Of a DNA stretch of 64,000 bases, positions 24,895 through 34,434 are shown piece by piece. The DNA comes from Granulosicoccus sp965214025 (GTDB lineage: Bacteria > Pseudomonadota > Gammaproteobacteria > Granulosicoccales > Granulosicoccaceae). The translations under genes were made by a program, and so were the position numbers. A model generated the notes under the pieces. That model was not told the origin of the DNA. It searched no databases and was given only the letters and a program-made list of their open reading frames with translations. The stretch is from NCBI GenBank assembly GCA_965214025.1, contig CBDCAW010000012.1, forward strand, positions 62,001-126,000, in the 5' to 3' direction. The number at the start of each line of letters is the position of its first letter. Within the stretch, counting starts at the first letter, position 1.

Positions 24895-25968
24895 ATGAAA
24901 AAGGATCGCCTTCTGCGTTCAGCCCACCCGCCGCGTTGCCTCCTGGCGTTTGTCATGCTGGCCACATGCCTGTCGGCACGGGCAGAACCCGTCATCCTGA
25001 AATTTCTGACCTGGTCCGAATACACCGACCCGGTTGCGGTCGCCGCTTTCGAGAAGAAGTTCAACGCGCGAATCCAGTTTCGGTATTTCGAGTCGGACGA
25101 GGCTCGCGATCAGGAACTCGCCGTACGTGACGGCGATGGTTTCGACCTGATCATGGTCAATGACATCCAGCTTCAGGAATACGCCAGCCGTGGCTGGCTA
25201 CACCGGTTAGACGAGCAGGACATTCCGAACAGGCGTCATCTGGAGAAGCGCTGGAGCCGTGCCTTTCCGGCCGCGAAAGACTATGGGGTAATCTATTTCT
25301 GGGGGACTCTGGGCATCGCCTACCGCTCGGACTTCTTCCCCGAGGGGTTGGGAAGCTGGCGGGATCTGCTGGAACCCCCCGAAGAATTACGCGGCAAGAT
25401 TCTGATGCCGAGCTTCGCGCGTGAACTGGTCGGCTTCGCCCTGAAGGCACAAGGCGCATCGATCAATACCGTCGATGCCGGTGAGCTGAATGCGGCCGGC
25501 CGGATGCTGCAGCAGCAGAAACCGTTCGTTCCGGTTTACGGTTACTCGAACCTCGATCGTACCTCGGTACTGGTCAGTGGAGATATCTGGGCCGCGCCGA
25601 TGTACAACGGCGATGTACTCAAGCTGCAGGCATACACGGATTCGCTGCGATATGTGATGCCTGCCGAAGGTGGCATGCTCTGGGCGGACTACCTGACGAT
25701 ATCGTCCCGCTCTCGGCACAAGGCATTGGCCAGCCAGTTCATCAATTTTCTCAACCGGCCCCAGATCGCCGCGCGGCAGGCCGAGTTCGTCAATTATGCC
25801 ACGCCGCACACACCGGCGAAGGCACTGCTCGACGAGGCGTTCCTGAACAATCCGGTGATCTACCCGTCAGCCAGCGAAATAGAACGGTCGGAATTCCTGC
25901 AAACGTTACCAGCCCGTGCCCAGCGCAAGATCAACGGCATCGGTGCCGAACTGCTGCTCGCTCCGTGA
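24895..25968 (+). CDS. PotD-like periplasmic binding protein, NspS-type
   Basis: A 357-residue exported substrate-binding protein. Residues 1-31 are a Sec signal (MKKDRLLRSAH, hydrophobic LLAFVMLATCL, cleavage after ARA). The mature part starts PVILKFLTWSEYTDP and has FDLIMVNDIQLQEYASRGWL and KDYGVIYFWGTLGIAYRSD, as in PotD/PotF polyamine receptors. No permease or ATPase genes follow. Instead a GGDEF-EAL receptor starts 36 bases downstream, the arrangement of Vibrio cholerae NspS and MbaA, where the binding protein senses norspermidine and controls a c-di-GMP enzyme. Ligand specificity is not proven. An upstream TTG at 24877 is a less likely start. Confidence 0.85.
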   Translation: MKKDRLLRSAHPPRCLLAFVMLATCLSARAEPVILKFLTWSEYTDPVAVAAFEKKFNARIQFRYFESDEARDQELAVRDGDGFDLIMVNDIQLQEYASRGWLHRLDEQDIPNRRHLEKRWSRAFPAAKDYGVIYFWGTLGIAYRSDFFPEGLGSWRDLLEPPEELRGKILMPSFARELVGFALKAQGASINTVDAGELNAAGRMLQQQKPFVPVYGYSNLDRTSVLVSGDIWAAPMYNGDVLKLQAYTDSLRYVMPAEGGMLWADYLTISSRSRHKALASQFINFLNRPQIAARQAEFVNYATPHTPAKALLDEAFLNNPVIYPSASEIERSEFLQTLPARAQRKINGIGAELLLAP

Positions 25969-26004
25969 ACCCGCCGGATCCGTGACGGCAATCCGATATC
26001 CGAC

Positions 26005-28569
26005 ATGAAGCTACAGACCAAGCTGCTGCTTGCGTTCATTCCGGTCATCGTGGTGTCCACGCTGTCGCTCGGCTGGATCGTGTTCGTGCAACTGCGCAAC
26101 AACTCTGAAGAGGAATTGCTGATGCAGATGCAACAACAACTCGATCAGGCTTATCGCCAGAGCCACACCTTGATCAACACGACTGAGGCGAATGCGTTGC
26201 TCTTCGCCAGCTCCAGCCTGATCGAACGCTATGTGCTGGTGGAAGATGAGTCAGAACGTTTCGATCTCCTGCAACCCGCTCTGTACAAGCTGTTCGCAAG
26301 CTATAGGATGGCCTACCCCAGCTACCGTGAAATCCGGCTGGTCATGCCCGACGGTTTCGAAGATACCCGTCTGGTCGAATCGGGCCTGATCAACCGAACG
26401 GAGGAAGAGGCAGGCAGCGACTGGTTTCAACAGCTCAGCCGCAAGGGTTCCCGCAGAAGCCTCACTACAACCTTCATCAGGAACCCGGACGATGGTTCCA
26501 TGGGATTGGTGGTCACGCGGGCGATCAAGCTTGCCGAGGAAAATGAACTGGCGGATTGGGCCACGCCGCGCCTGCGCGGCTACCTGTCCGTGACCGCGAA
26601 CACCAATGCATTGTTTGCCGCCACCCGTCAGGCAGCGATCGGGAATACCGGGCACCTTCTGCTGTTTCATCGGGATGGCACGGAGCTGGTCGCAGGATCG
26701 GTACCCATAGCCGAATCCGAGGGAAGGAACCTGATAAAGCGATTTCGCAGTGGCGGTACACGGCTCGCAGCAGACAGCATGAAGATACAGGTGGCCGGCG
26801 AACGCAGCCTGGTGAAGGGTCGTTGGTTACACCCGGACCTGCTGTTGGTGGCGGTATTGCCGGAGAGTGAGTTCTTCTTCACCCGACGACAACTGGCCAT
26901 GGCGGTGGCAGCCGTGATGGTTGCTGCCATCCTCCTGGGTTCGATGACCCTGTTCATCCTGTTGCGCTCGCTGGTGATCCGTCCGGTGCGCGCGTTGCGT
27001 CGCGCCGCCGTTGCGATCGGCAATGGCGATGACTATCAGGCACCTGCCATCGCTGCCGCTGACGAACTCGGCGATCTGGCCTCGGCCTTCGACGACATGC
27101 ACCTGAAACTCGAGTCTTCCAATGCGCGACTGGGCGCATCGCTCGAGCAGCTGAAGACATCGCATGCCCGAATCGAACAGCTCGCCTATCGCGACAGCCT
27201 GACGAACCTGCCCAATCGTCGTCAGTTCATCGAACTGGCGCACGCGGCCATCGAGCAAGCCACTGCTGAAGACACGCACATGGCGCTCCTCTTTCTGGAT
27301 CTCGACGACTTCAAGAAGGTCAACGACAGTCTCGGACACGAGGCGGGTGATGAGTTGCTCAGAGAAGTTGCCAGAAGGCTGCAGAGCTGCGTGCGAAGTA
27401 CTCGCGGCGAAGAACACACCCCTACCGTGACCGAATCGCCTCGAAGCCCGAGGGTCCGCCAGCCTACACCCACCCCAGTGGCTCGCCTGGGTGGTGATGA
27501 ATTCATCATCCTGCTCGACGTTCTCCCCTCTGCGGAGCTACCGATGAAGATGGCGGAACGCATCATCGAGGTACTCACCGAACCGGTGTTGCTGGGTGAC
27601 GAATCGTTTGTCGTCGGTACCAGTATCGGTATCGCACACTGGCCAGAGCATGCAGCGGATGTCAGCGGATTGATCAAGTGCGCCGACATGGCGATGTACG
27701 AGGCCAAGCGGCAAGGCAAGAATACCTATCGGCGCTATGGCCTGGTCATGCAGGCCAGGCTCTCACGACGGCTTGCACTGGAGAAGTCACTGCGCCAAGC
27801 GCTGGCAAACGATGACCTGCGCATCGCCTTTCAACCTCAACTGGCCATGGAAGACCGATCGATCATCGGTGTGGAGGCGCTGTTGCGCTGGAATCACCCG
27901 ATTCATGGAGCGGTTCCACCCGAACTTTTCGTATCGATTGCCGAAGAGATCGGCTTGATCGGCAAGATCGGCGAATGGGTACTGCGCGAGGCCTGTCATC
28001 AATGGCGGCGTTGGCTGGTAGCCGGCCTACCGCCTACCCGCCTGGCTGTGAACGTCTCCCAGCGGCAGTTGCAGGCCAGCGATTTCTGCTCGCTCGTTCA
28101 ACGAATCCTGACGGAGACCGGCATGCACCCGGGCTTCCTTGAACTCGAGATCACCGAGACCTGCATGATGGAAGCGCCTTCAATGGTCGTGGATACGCTG
28201 GGCAAGATCCGCCGCCTCGGGGTGCGGGTCGCACTGGACGATTTCGGCACCGGCTATTCCTCGCTGAGCGCCCTGACCGCCCTGCCGATCGACACCCTCA
28301 AGATAGATCGCGGTTTCATCGTCGGCATCCGGCCGAATACCGAGAACGACAAGGTCGTCTCGGCGATTCTCGCCCTGGCGCACAGCCTGAACCTGGAGAT
28401 CGTCGCGGAAGGCGTGGAGACCGAGGCGGAATTTGCCTATCTCGCCGAGCGTAGATGTGCCGTGGTACAAGGTTTCCTGATCGGTCATGCCCTGCCGGCT
28501 TCCGGGGTGACCAGGCTACTGGCAACGGATGTCGTGCTGGACATGGCAGCCACCGGCGCGGCCAACTGA
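26005..28569 (+). CDS. Membrane GGDEF-EAL c-di-GMP enzyme, MbaA-like
   Basis: An 854-residue inner-membrane receptor. One membrane helix at about 7-29, a periplasmic sensor domain (30-290) and a second helix (about 295-322) lead to HAMP, then GGDEF and EAL domains. The GGDEF motif is intact at 496-500 but the usual upstream RxxD inhibition site is replaced by a proline-rich insert (RQPTPTPVA). EAL is intact at 624-626, with DDFGTGYSS and KIDRGF. It can therefore in principle make and break c-di-GMP. It follows an NspS-like binding protein, which suggests polyamine-linked control of biofilm state. Confidence 0.9.
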   Translation: MKLQTKLLLAFIPVIVVSTLSLGWIVFVQLRNNSEEELLMQMQQQLDQAYRQSHTLINTTEANALLFASSSLIERYVLVEDESERFDLLQPALYKLFASYRMAYPSYREIRLVMPDGFEDTRLVESGLINRTEEEAGSDWFQQLSRKGSRRSLTTTFIRNPDDGSMGLVVTRAIKLAEENELADWATPRLRGYLSVTANTNALFAATRQAAIGNTGHLLLFHRDGTELVAGSVPIAESEGRNLIKRFRSGGTRLAADSMKIQVAGERSLVKGRWLHPDLLLVAVLPESEFFFTRRQLAMAVAAVMVAAILLGSMTLFILLRSLVIRPVRALRRAAVAIGNGDDYQAPAIAAADELGDLASAFDDMHLKLESSNARLGASLEQLKTSHARIEQLAYRDSLTNLPNRRQFIELAHAAIEQATAEDTHMALLFLDLDDFKKVNDSLGHEAGDELLREVARRLQSCVRSTRGEEHTPTVTESPRSPRVRQPTPTPVARLGGDEFIILLDVLPSAELPMKMAERIIEVLTEPVLLGDESFVVGTSIGIAHWPEHAADVSGLIKCADMAMYEAKRQGKNTYRRYGLVMQARLSRRLALEKSLRQALANDDLRIAFQPQLAMEDRSIIGVEALLRWNHPIHGAVPPELFVSIAEEIGLIGKIGEWVLREACHQWRRWLVAGLPPTRLAVNVSQRQLQASDFCSLVQRILTETGMHPGFLELEITETCMMEAPSMVVDTLGKIRRLGVRVALDDFGTGYSSLSALTALPIDTLKIDRGFIVGIRPNTENDKVVSAILALAHSLNLEIVAEGVETEAEFAYLAERRCAVVQGFLIGHALPASGVTRLLATDVVLDMAATGAAN

Positions 28570-28632
28570 TGATATCGGGCATCGTGTCAAGTACTCACCG
28601 CAGCCAGCCGCTAGAAAGTTCGGGTGAAGAAG

Positions 28633-29676
28633 ATGGCAAACAGGCTGGTGAGAGGGTGGAAAAGGCTGAGAGCGCGATGGGGCCGGTCAGCCAAGGGCGG
28701 GCGTGACTCCGAAGAACTCGTGAACGAACATCGCCTGCTGGTCGAGAGCGTGCAGCATTATCCAATGCCCTTCGCACTCTATGATGCCGATGACAAACTG
28801 GTCGTCTGGAACGAGCCGTACGAGAGAATCTACGAAGAGACCTTTCAGGAACTGAAGGTCAGGCTGGGGCCGAGGCGATTCACCTATTCGGAGCTGGTTC
28901 GTGAGTACGCCAGCAAGGAGCTTTCCGGCGAAGCTCTGGATCGGCACGTGACCGAACGAGTCGCGCTTCAGCACGGCACCCTGGGCGGTTGCTCTGATCG
29001 CCACTATCCGGGTCAGGGCTGGTTCCGGGTATCGAAGCATCACACCCCCTCCGGCGCCATCGCCGGGTTCGCGATCGACATCAACGAGCTGAAGCAGCGC
29101 GAAGAAGAGTTGATGCAGGAAGTGGAAAGACGCAAGGCGCTGGAAATCGCGATTCGAAAACTTGCCAACACCGATGAAATGACCGGTATCGCGAACCGGC
29201 GTTACTTCATGCAAGTTGCCGAAGCCTGTTTTGCAAACGCGGCAGAGCACGGGAGCCCGGTATGCCTTCTGATGATCGATATCGATCACTTCAAGAAGGT
29301 CAACGACGCTCATGGCCATTCGGCTGGTGATGATGTCATTCGCAGCGTTGCCAGACTCATCGAATCCGCTTTGCTGGCCGGGCACGAACTCGTGGGCCGG
29401 ATGGGAGGCGAGGAATACGCCGTTATCCTGCCCGGCAAGGGTGCCGCCGCCGCCGGCGCCATTGCCGAGAAGATCCGTGCCGGCGTGGAAGCATTGAACT
29501 GCCTTGCCGATGGTCGCCGCATTGCGATCACCGTCAGCACAGGTGCAGCTGAAAGACAGCCTGGCGAGTCGCTCGACGTGGTGATGCGATCGGCTGACGC
29601 GGCCCTCTATCGAGCGAAGGGCAACGGACGGAACCGGGTCGCGTTCGCGACGCAGCAGCTGAAGCGTACGGGTTAG
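28633..29676 (+). CDS. PAS-GGDEF diguanylate cyclase
   Basis: A 347-residue soluble protein. A basic N-terminal segment (RLVRGWKRLRARWGRS) is followed by a PAS domain (VESVQHYPMPFALYDADDKLVVWN), a coiled-coil linker (EEELMQEVERRKALE) and a GGDEF domain with LANTDEMTGIANRRYF, the active-site motif GGEEY and ADAALYRAKGNGRNRV. It should synthesise c-di-GMP in response to an unknown PAS ligand. The ATG at 28633 is chosen; a GTG at 28624 is possible. It lies 63 bp after the GGDEF-EAL gene and its stop overlaps the convergent gyrA stop. Confidence 0.92.
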   Translation: MANRLVRGWKRLRARWGRSAKGGRDSEELVNEHRLLVESVQHYPMPFALYDADDKLVVWNEPYERIYEETFQELKVRLGPRRFTYSELVREYASKELSGEALDRHVTERVALQHGTLGGCSDRHYPGQGWFRVSKHHTPSGAIAGFAIDINELKQREEELMQEVERRKALEIAIRKLANTDEMTGIANRRYFMQVAEACFANAAEHGSPVCLLMIDIDHFKKVNDAHGHSAGDDVIRSVARLIESALLAGHELVGRMGGEEYAVILPGKGAAAAGAIAEKIRAGVEALNCLADGRRIAITVSTGAAERQPGESLDVVMRSADAALYRAKGNGRNRVAFATQQLKRTG

Positions 29677-32414
29677 CGGTTCGGCGAACCACCCGGACCT
29701 TGGTCCACATCACCATCGGACTCCCCACTGGCGGGCGCGTCGTCATCTGGCATCAGCTCATCGTCAGTGCCATCCACACTCACGGTGGTATCGTCGCTCG
29801 CCACCGCCACGGCAGCGCCTTCGGACGCACCCGCGATCACGTTGCCTTCCTCATCGAGTAACTCATCCAGGGCGGCATCAGCATCCTTTTCCTGAATGGC
29901 GGTAAGCTCGACGAGTTGCTCTTCCTTGCCGAGGCGGATCAGCCGCACACCCTGGGTGTTCCGGCCCAACGCCGACACTTCGGATACAGCGGTGCGCACC
30001 AGTGTGCCGGCATTGCTGATGAGCATGAACTCGTCTTCCTCGGTGACCAGCACAGCACCGACGACCGAACCGTTGCGCTCCGTGGTCTTGATATCGATGA
30101 CGCCACGGCCACCACGCCCCTTGGTGGGGTAGTCGTCGGTGTGGGTGCGCTTGCCGTAACCATGGGTGGTGGCGGTGAGCACATCGCCCTGCTTGCCATT
30201 CACCACGATCAGTGCGATCACCGTATCCTCCTCGGGCATGCGCACGCCGCGCACGCCGGCAGCCGTACGGCCCATCGTACGCACGTCGGTTTCGAGAAAA
30301 CGCATGGCACGGCCGCCGCTGGTCAGCAGCATGACATCGCTGTCGCCCGTGGTCAGGGCCACGTCTATCAGGTAGTCGTCCACCCGCAGGTCGATGGCGA
30401 TGATGCCGTTGGTTCGCGGGCGTGAGAAGTCGGTAAGTGCCGTCTTCTTGACCACCCCCTTGCTGGTGGCGAAGAAGATGAACAGGTCAGCGGTGTACTG
30501 ACGAACGGTGAGCACGGCATTGACGCGCTCGTTCTCCTCGAGCGGCAGCAGGTTCACGATCGGCCGACCGCGCGAGCCACGGCTCGCCAGTGGCAGCTCG
30601 TACACACGCTTCCAATAGACCTTGCCCACACTGGTGAAGAACAGCACAGTGTCGTGCATGCTGGCGACGAACAGCTTGTCGACGAAATCTTCATCCTTCA
30701 TCGTGGTGGCGGACTTGCCACGACCGCCACGGCGCTGGGCGCGATAATCCGACAGGGGTTGCGCCTTGGCATATCCACCGTGCGACAATGTGACAACGAC
30801 CGGTTCATCGGCTATCAGGTCCTCCACCGTCATGTCGGAGTGGTCTACCTGGATCTCGGTACGGCGGGCATCCCCGTATTGCTCGATCACCGCAACCAGT
30901 TCTTCGCGAATCACCTGGCGCAGGCGATCGGGGTTCTGCAGGATATCGAGCAGGTCTTCGATCTTGACGAGTATCTCCTTGTACTCCTCGACGATCTTGT
31001 CTTGCTCGAGGCCGGTAAGGCGGTGCAGCCGCAAATCGAGAATGGCCTGTGCCTGCACTTCGGTGAGCTGGTAGCGGTTGTCATGCAGGCCGTACTTCTC
31101 GCCAAGGTTCTCGGGCTTCGAGGCATCCGCACCGGCGCGTTCGAGCATCGCCGATACGATGCCGGGCTCCCAGCTCTGGGCAACGAGTTTCGCCTTCGCG
31201 GTCGCGGAACTGTCGGACTCACGGATCAGCTGGATGATCGGGTCGATATTCGCCAGTGCGACGGCCAGGCCTTCCAGCACATGGGCGCGATCACGGGCCT
31301 TGCGCAGACGGTAGATGGTGCGTCGGGTAACGACCTCACGGCGGTGACGGATGAAGGCGGTGAGGATCTCGTGCAGGTTCAGAAGCCGCGGCTGGCCTTC
31401 CACCAGGGCGACCGTGTTGATGCCGAACACCACCTGCAGCTGCGTCTGCTTGTAGAGCTGATTGAGCATGACATCACCCGCCTCGCCACGCCGCAGCTCG
31501 ATGACCACGCGCATGCCATCCTTGTCGGACTCGTCGCGCAGCTCGCTGATGCCTTCGATCTTCTTGTCCTTGACCAGCTCGGCGATCTTTTCCTGCAGCC
31601 GCGCCTTGTTCACCTGGTAGGGCAGCTGGTTGATGATGATGGTGTCGCGTGAAGTCTTCTCGTCGTGCTCGATGGTGGCGCGGGCGCGCACGTAGATCTT
31701 GCCGCGGCCGGTCTTGTAGGCTTCGCGGATGCCCCGCGCGCCGTTGATGATGCCACTGGTGGGAAAGTCGGGCCCCGGCAGGTGTTCCATCAGGGCCTCG
31801 ACGCTGATATCCGGCTCGTCCAGCACTGCGATGGTGGCGTTCACCACTTCGGAGATGTTGTGCGGCGGAATGTTGGTGGCCATGCCGACGGCGATACCCG
31901 AGGAACCGTTGACCAGCAGGTTCGGTATACGCGATGGCAGCACGGCCGGCTCGCTCTCCGACTCATCGTAGTTCGGCGTGAAGTCGACTGTTTCCTCGTC
32001 GATGTTCCCCAGCAGCTCGGTGGCGATACGAGCCATGCGCACCTCTGTGTAGCGCATGGCGGCCGGCGGATCGCCATCGACCGAACCGAAATTGCCCTGA
32101 CCGTCGATCAGCATGTAGCGCAGGCTGAACGGTTGAGCCATACGTACCATGGAGTCGTAGATGGCCGAATCGCCGTGTGGATGGTATTTACCCATCACAT
32201 CGCCCACAACGCGCGCCGACTTGCGGTAGGGTTGGTTCCAGTTGTAGTTCTGTTCGTGCATCGCATAGAGCACGCGTCGGTGCACCGGCTTCAGGCCGTC
32301 ACGCACATCCGGCAATGCCCGCCCCACGATCACGCTCATGGCGTAATCGAGATAGGACTGCCGCATCTCGTCCTCGAGATGGATCGGAAGAATCTCTTTC
32401 GCGAAATCAGACAT
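29673..32414 (-). CDS. gyrA: DNA gyrase subunit A
   Basis: A 913-residue type IIA topoisomerase subunit that cuts and rejoins DNA during supercoiling. Numbering matches E. coli: catalytic Tyr122 in AAMRYTE, and the quinolone region HPHGDSAIYD keeps Ser83 and Asp87, the drug-susceptible state. The GyrA-box QRRGGRGK is in the C-terminal pinwheel domain, followed by an acidic tail. The ATG at 32414 (MSDFAKEIL) is favoured over one nine bases upstream because AGGTG is well spaced. Next to it pheA would be expected after serC, but a 20-kb accessory block intervenes. Confidence 0.98.
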   Translation of the reverse strand: MSDFAKEILPIHLEDEMRQSYLDYAMSVIVGRALPDVRDGLKPVHRRVLYAMHEQNYNWNQPYRKSARVVGDVMGKYHPHGDSAIYDSMVRMAQPFSLRYMLIDGQGNFGSVDGDPPAAMRYTEVRMARIATELLGNIDEETVDFTPNYDESESEPAVLPSRIPNLLVNGSSGIAVGMATNIPPHNISEVVNATIAVLDEPDISVEALMEHLPGPDFPTSGIINGARGIREAYKTGRGKIYVRARATIEHDEKTSRDTIIINQLPYQVNKARLQEKIAELVKDKKIEGISELRDESDKDGMRVVIELRRGEAGDVMLNQLYKQTQLQVVFGINTVALVEGQPRLLNLHEILTAFIRHRREVVTRRTIYRLRKARDRAHVLEGLAVALANIDPIIQLIRESDSSATAKAKLVAQSWEPGIVSAMLERAGADASKPENLGEKYGLHDNRYQLTEVQAQAILDLRLHRLTGLEQDKIVEEYKEILVKIEDLLDILQNPDRLRQVIREELVAVIEQYGDARRTEIQVDHSDMTVEDLIADEPVVVTLSHGGYAKAQPLSDYRAQRRGGRGKSATTMKDEDFVDKLFVASMHDTVLFFTSVGKVYWKRVYELPLASRGSRGRPIVNLLPLEENERVNAVLTVRQYTADLFIFFATSKGVVKKTALTDFSRPRTNGIIAIDLRVDDYLIDVALTTGDSDVMLLTSGGRAMRFLETDVRTMGRTAAGVRGVRMPEEDTVIALIVVNGKQGDVLTATTHGYGKRTHTDDYPTKGRGGRGVIDIKTTERNGSVVGAVLVTEEDEFMLISNAGTLVRTAVSEVSALGRNTQGVRLIRLGKEEQLVELTAIQEKDADAALDELLDEEGNVIAGASEGAAVAVASDDTTVSVDGTDDELMPDDDAPASGESDGDVDQGPGGSPNR

Positions 32415-32773
32415 GCAGTTCATTCACCTGACAGTTCATTCACTCGGCGGTGCCGGTTGCCCGGCGCACGAAAGTGCAGGCGCCCAGTGGAGCGGGCATG
32501 GCACCAGAGCAGGATAGGACCCGCAATAATACCACACAGAAGGCCTTCAGACGCCATCAGAGCCTTTGCACTACCACCCCAGCGCAAATGCAGACTACCG
32601 GCGCAGGCGGCGAAACAGGGGCGCTGACGACCGAAGAGGCAGGAGATGATGAGTCAGCGATCGAGCTGCTTGCTGTAAAACCCCTCGTCAGTGTCGCTAA
32701 CCCGTGGCAACATCGTACGAGCCCTGAACGTTGATCATCCTTCCAAACATTCCCGAGGAAATCCGCAAGCATC
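32415..32773. other. Divergent promoter region of gyrA and ubiG
   Basis: A 359-bp gap between divergent core genes. It must hold both promoters, but I cannot define -35/-10 boxes with confidence. Its only clear structure is a 12-bp direct repeat close to gyrA. Confidence 0.6.
32416..32443. repeat. Direct repeat in the gyrA leader
   Basis: CAGTTCATTCAC occurs at 32416-32427 and again at 32432-32443, a 16-bp period. It covers the gyrA ribosome-binding region and duplicates the AGGTGAATGAAC-type sequence, which makes the start choice slightly ambiguous. Confidence 0.75.
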
Positions 32774-33484
32774 ATGGCGACTTTGAATGCCGACCCGGCA
32801 GAGCTGCACAAGTTCTCTGAACTGGCCGAACGTTGGTGGGACGACGAGGGCGAGTTCGCGCCGCTCCACAGGATCAACCCGCTGCGTCTCGGCTGGATCG
32901 AGGCGAATGCGGCACTTGCCGGCAAGCGTGTGCTCGACGTCGGTTGCGGCGGAGGCATTCTCAGTGAGGCGATGGCGGCACGTGGCAGCGATGTCACCGG
33001 TATCGATCTGGCGGAAAGTTCCTTGCAGGTGGCGCGCCTGCACGCCGAGGAAACCGGCGTGGACATCACCTACCGCAACATAGCGGCTGAAGCCCTGGCC
33101 GCGGAAGAACCCGGCGGCTTCGATGTCGTGGCGTGCCTGGAAACGCTGGAGCATGTTCCCGACCCGGGGTCGATAGTGCAAGCCTGCGCCACACTGGCAA
33201 AGCCCGGTGGCTCGGTGTTCTTCTCCACACTCAACCGCAACGTGAAGTCCTGGCTGCTGGCGATCGTCGGGGCGGAACATGTGCTGCGTCTGCTACCGCG
33301 CGGAACACACGATCACCAGCGCTTCATCAAGCCCTCCGAACTCGACGGCTACTGCCGCCGAAGCGGGCTTCGCCTGAAGGACATCACCGGGCTCACCTAC
33401 AATCCGGTCACCCGGGTCTACCGTCTCGGCCGTGATACCGATGTGAACTACATGGTCGCCCTGACCAGGACGAGCACCACGTGA
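32774..33484 (+). CDS. ubiG: Ubiquinone O-methyltransferase
   Basis: UbiG performs both O-methylations of ubiquinone synthesis. The 236-residue protein has FSELAERWWDDEGEFAPLH and NPLRLGWIE at the start, SAM motif I LDVGCGGGILSEAMA, and LEHVPDPGS. The C-terminal FSTLNRNVKSWLLAIVGAEH and RGTHDHQRFIKPSEL blocks are diagnostic for UbiG among small methyltransferases. It overlaps the next gene by GTGA. Its position divergent from gyrA is like that in Pseudomonas. Confidence 0.97.
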   Translation: MATLNADPAELHKFSELAERWWDDEGEFAPLHRINPLRLGWIEANAALAGKRVLDVGCGGGILSEAMAARGSDVTGIDLAESSLQVARLHAEETGVDITYRNIAAEALAAEEPGGFDVVACLETLEHVPDPGSIVQACATLAKPGGSVFFSTLNRNVKSWLLAIVGAEHVLRLLPRGTHDHQRFIKPSELDGYCRRSGLRLKDITGLTYNPVTRVYRLGRDTDVNYMVALTRTSTT

Positions 33485-34434
33485 GCGAAGTTGCTCCGCG
33501 AGAAGGGTCTAGCCTGTACTACAGTTTGCTGTACCTGCCACCTGAGAAGCGAGATCGCCTGCTGCGCAGACTCGCGCTGCTGAAAGCCGTCAGCGAAACC
33601 CTGCACGACGTCAGCGATTCCCAGGTTGCGCAGCAGAAGATCCACTGGTGGCACGAGGAAATCGATCGGTTGCTGCAGGGCGAAGCACGCCACCCTGCCA
33701 CGCAGGCACTCGGCGATGAGTTGTACGAACTGGACGCGGCACGCGGTGCGCTGCTCGCGCTGCTCGGCGTCACGGCCGACCAACGCCTGTCGCCGTCTTT
33801 GGCGAACGAGGCAGAACGGCTGGCCAGGTTGCAGCGGCAGGCGGATGCCGGCATCCGGCTGACCCTGCACGCGATCGGCAACGATGCGGCATGGCTCGAA
33901 GCCGAACATGCCGTACCAGCAAGCCTGGCGCGTGCCCATGGTGAGATGAATCAGCTGCTGCAACTGCCCCGTCTCCTGCATCGTGGTTACGAGGTGTTCA
34001 GTGATGAGCTCTACCAGCGCTTCGGGCTCAGTGCCGCTCAGCTTGCACGCCGCGTGGCGGTTGCCTCACCAGACTCAGGCTCCGCCCCTTTTTCGAACGA
34101 CCACGATCCGGTCGGCTCATCCGCCATCGTTCCTGAGGCCAACAGGGAACCCGGCCGCGAGTCCGATGCCGATGCCGATCCCGATGCCGGGCCCTTGTAC
34201 GCCGTCGCCACGAAGAGCGCGCTCGTGGCCTTCGAACAGACTGACAGCGACTGGGCACCGCCGAAAGGCACAGCCGGGCAGGCTACATTACCCCTACGCA
34301 CCCTGTCGGCTTTGCGCGCTCGCCAATGCCGCCTGTGGTTGGAGCGCGAACCTGACCTGCTGCGCGAGCGCACATCGCTCGCACCCTTGCACAAGCTTTA
34401 TATCGCCTGGCGCTGGAAGCGCCGTGTGGGCTAG
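33481..34434 (+). CDS. Squalene/phytoene synthase-like protein
   Basis: A 317-residue all-helical protein starting with GTG in the ubiG stop. Residues 10-180 resemble the trans-isoprenyl synthase fold: SSLYYSLLYLPPEKRDRLLRRLALLKAV, KIHWWHEEIDRLLQGEARHPATQAL, and MNQLLQLPRLLHRG. The aspartate-rich DxxxD motifs of true phytoene synthases are weak, so it may be an assembly-factor-type relative and not a carotenoid enzyme. A low-complexity Asp/Pro/Ser insert lies at about residues 200-240. No other carotenoid or hopanoid genes are near. In Pseudomonas the corresponding place holds the phosphatase MupP. Confidence 0.65.
   Translation: MSEVAPREGSSLYYSLLYLPPEKRDRLLRRLALLKAVSETLHDVSDSQVAQQKIHWWHEEIDRLLQGEARHPATQALGDELYELDAARGALLALLGVTADQRLSPSLANEAERLARLQRQADAGIRLTLHAIGNDAAWLEAEHAVPASLARAHGEMNQLLQLPRLLHRGYEVFSDELYQRFGLSAAQLARRVAVASPDSGSAPFSNDHDPVGSSAIVPEANREPGRESDADADPDAGPLYAVATKSALVAFEQTDSDWAPPKGTAGQATLPLRTLSALRARQCRLWLEREPDLLRERTSLAPLHKLYIAWRWKRRVG

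Noticed and set aside
30654..31652. A 332-codon plus-strand frame inside gyrA
   Set aside because: Antisense shadow of a fully conserved gyrase subunit.
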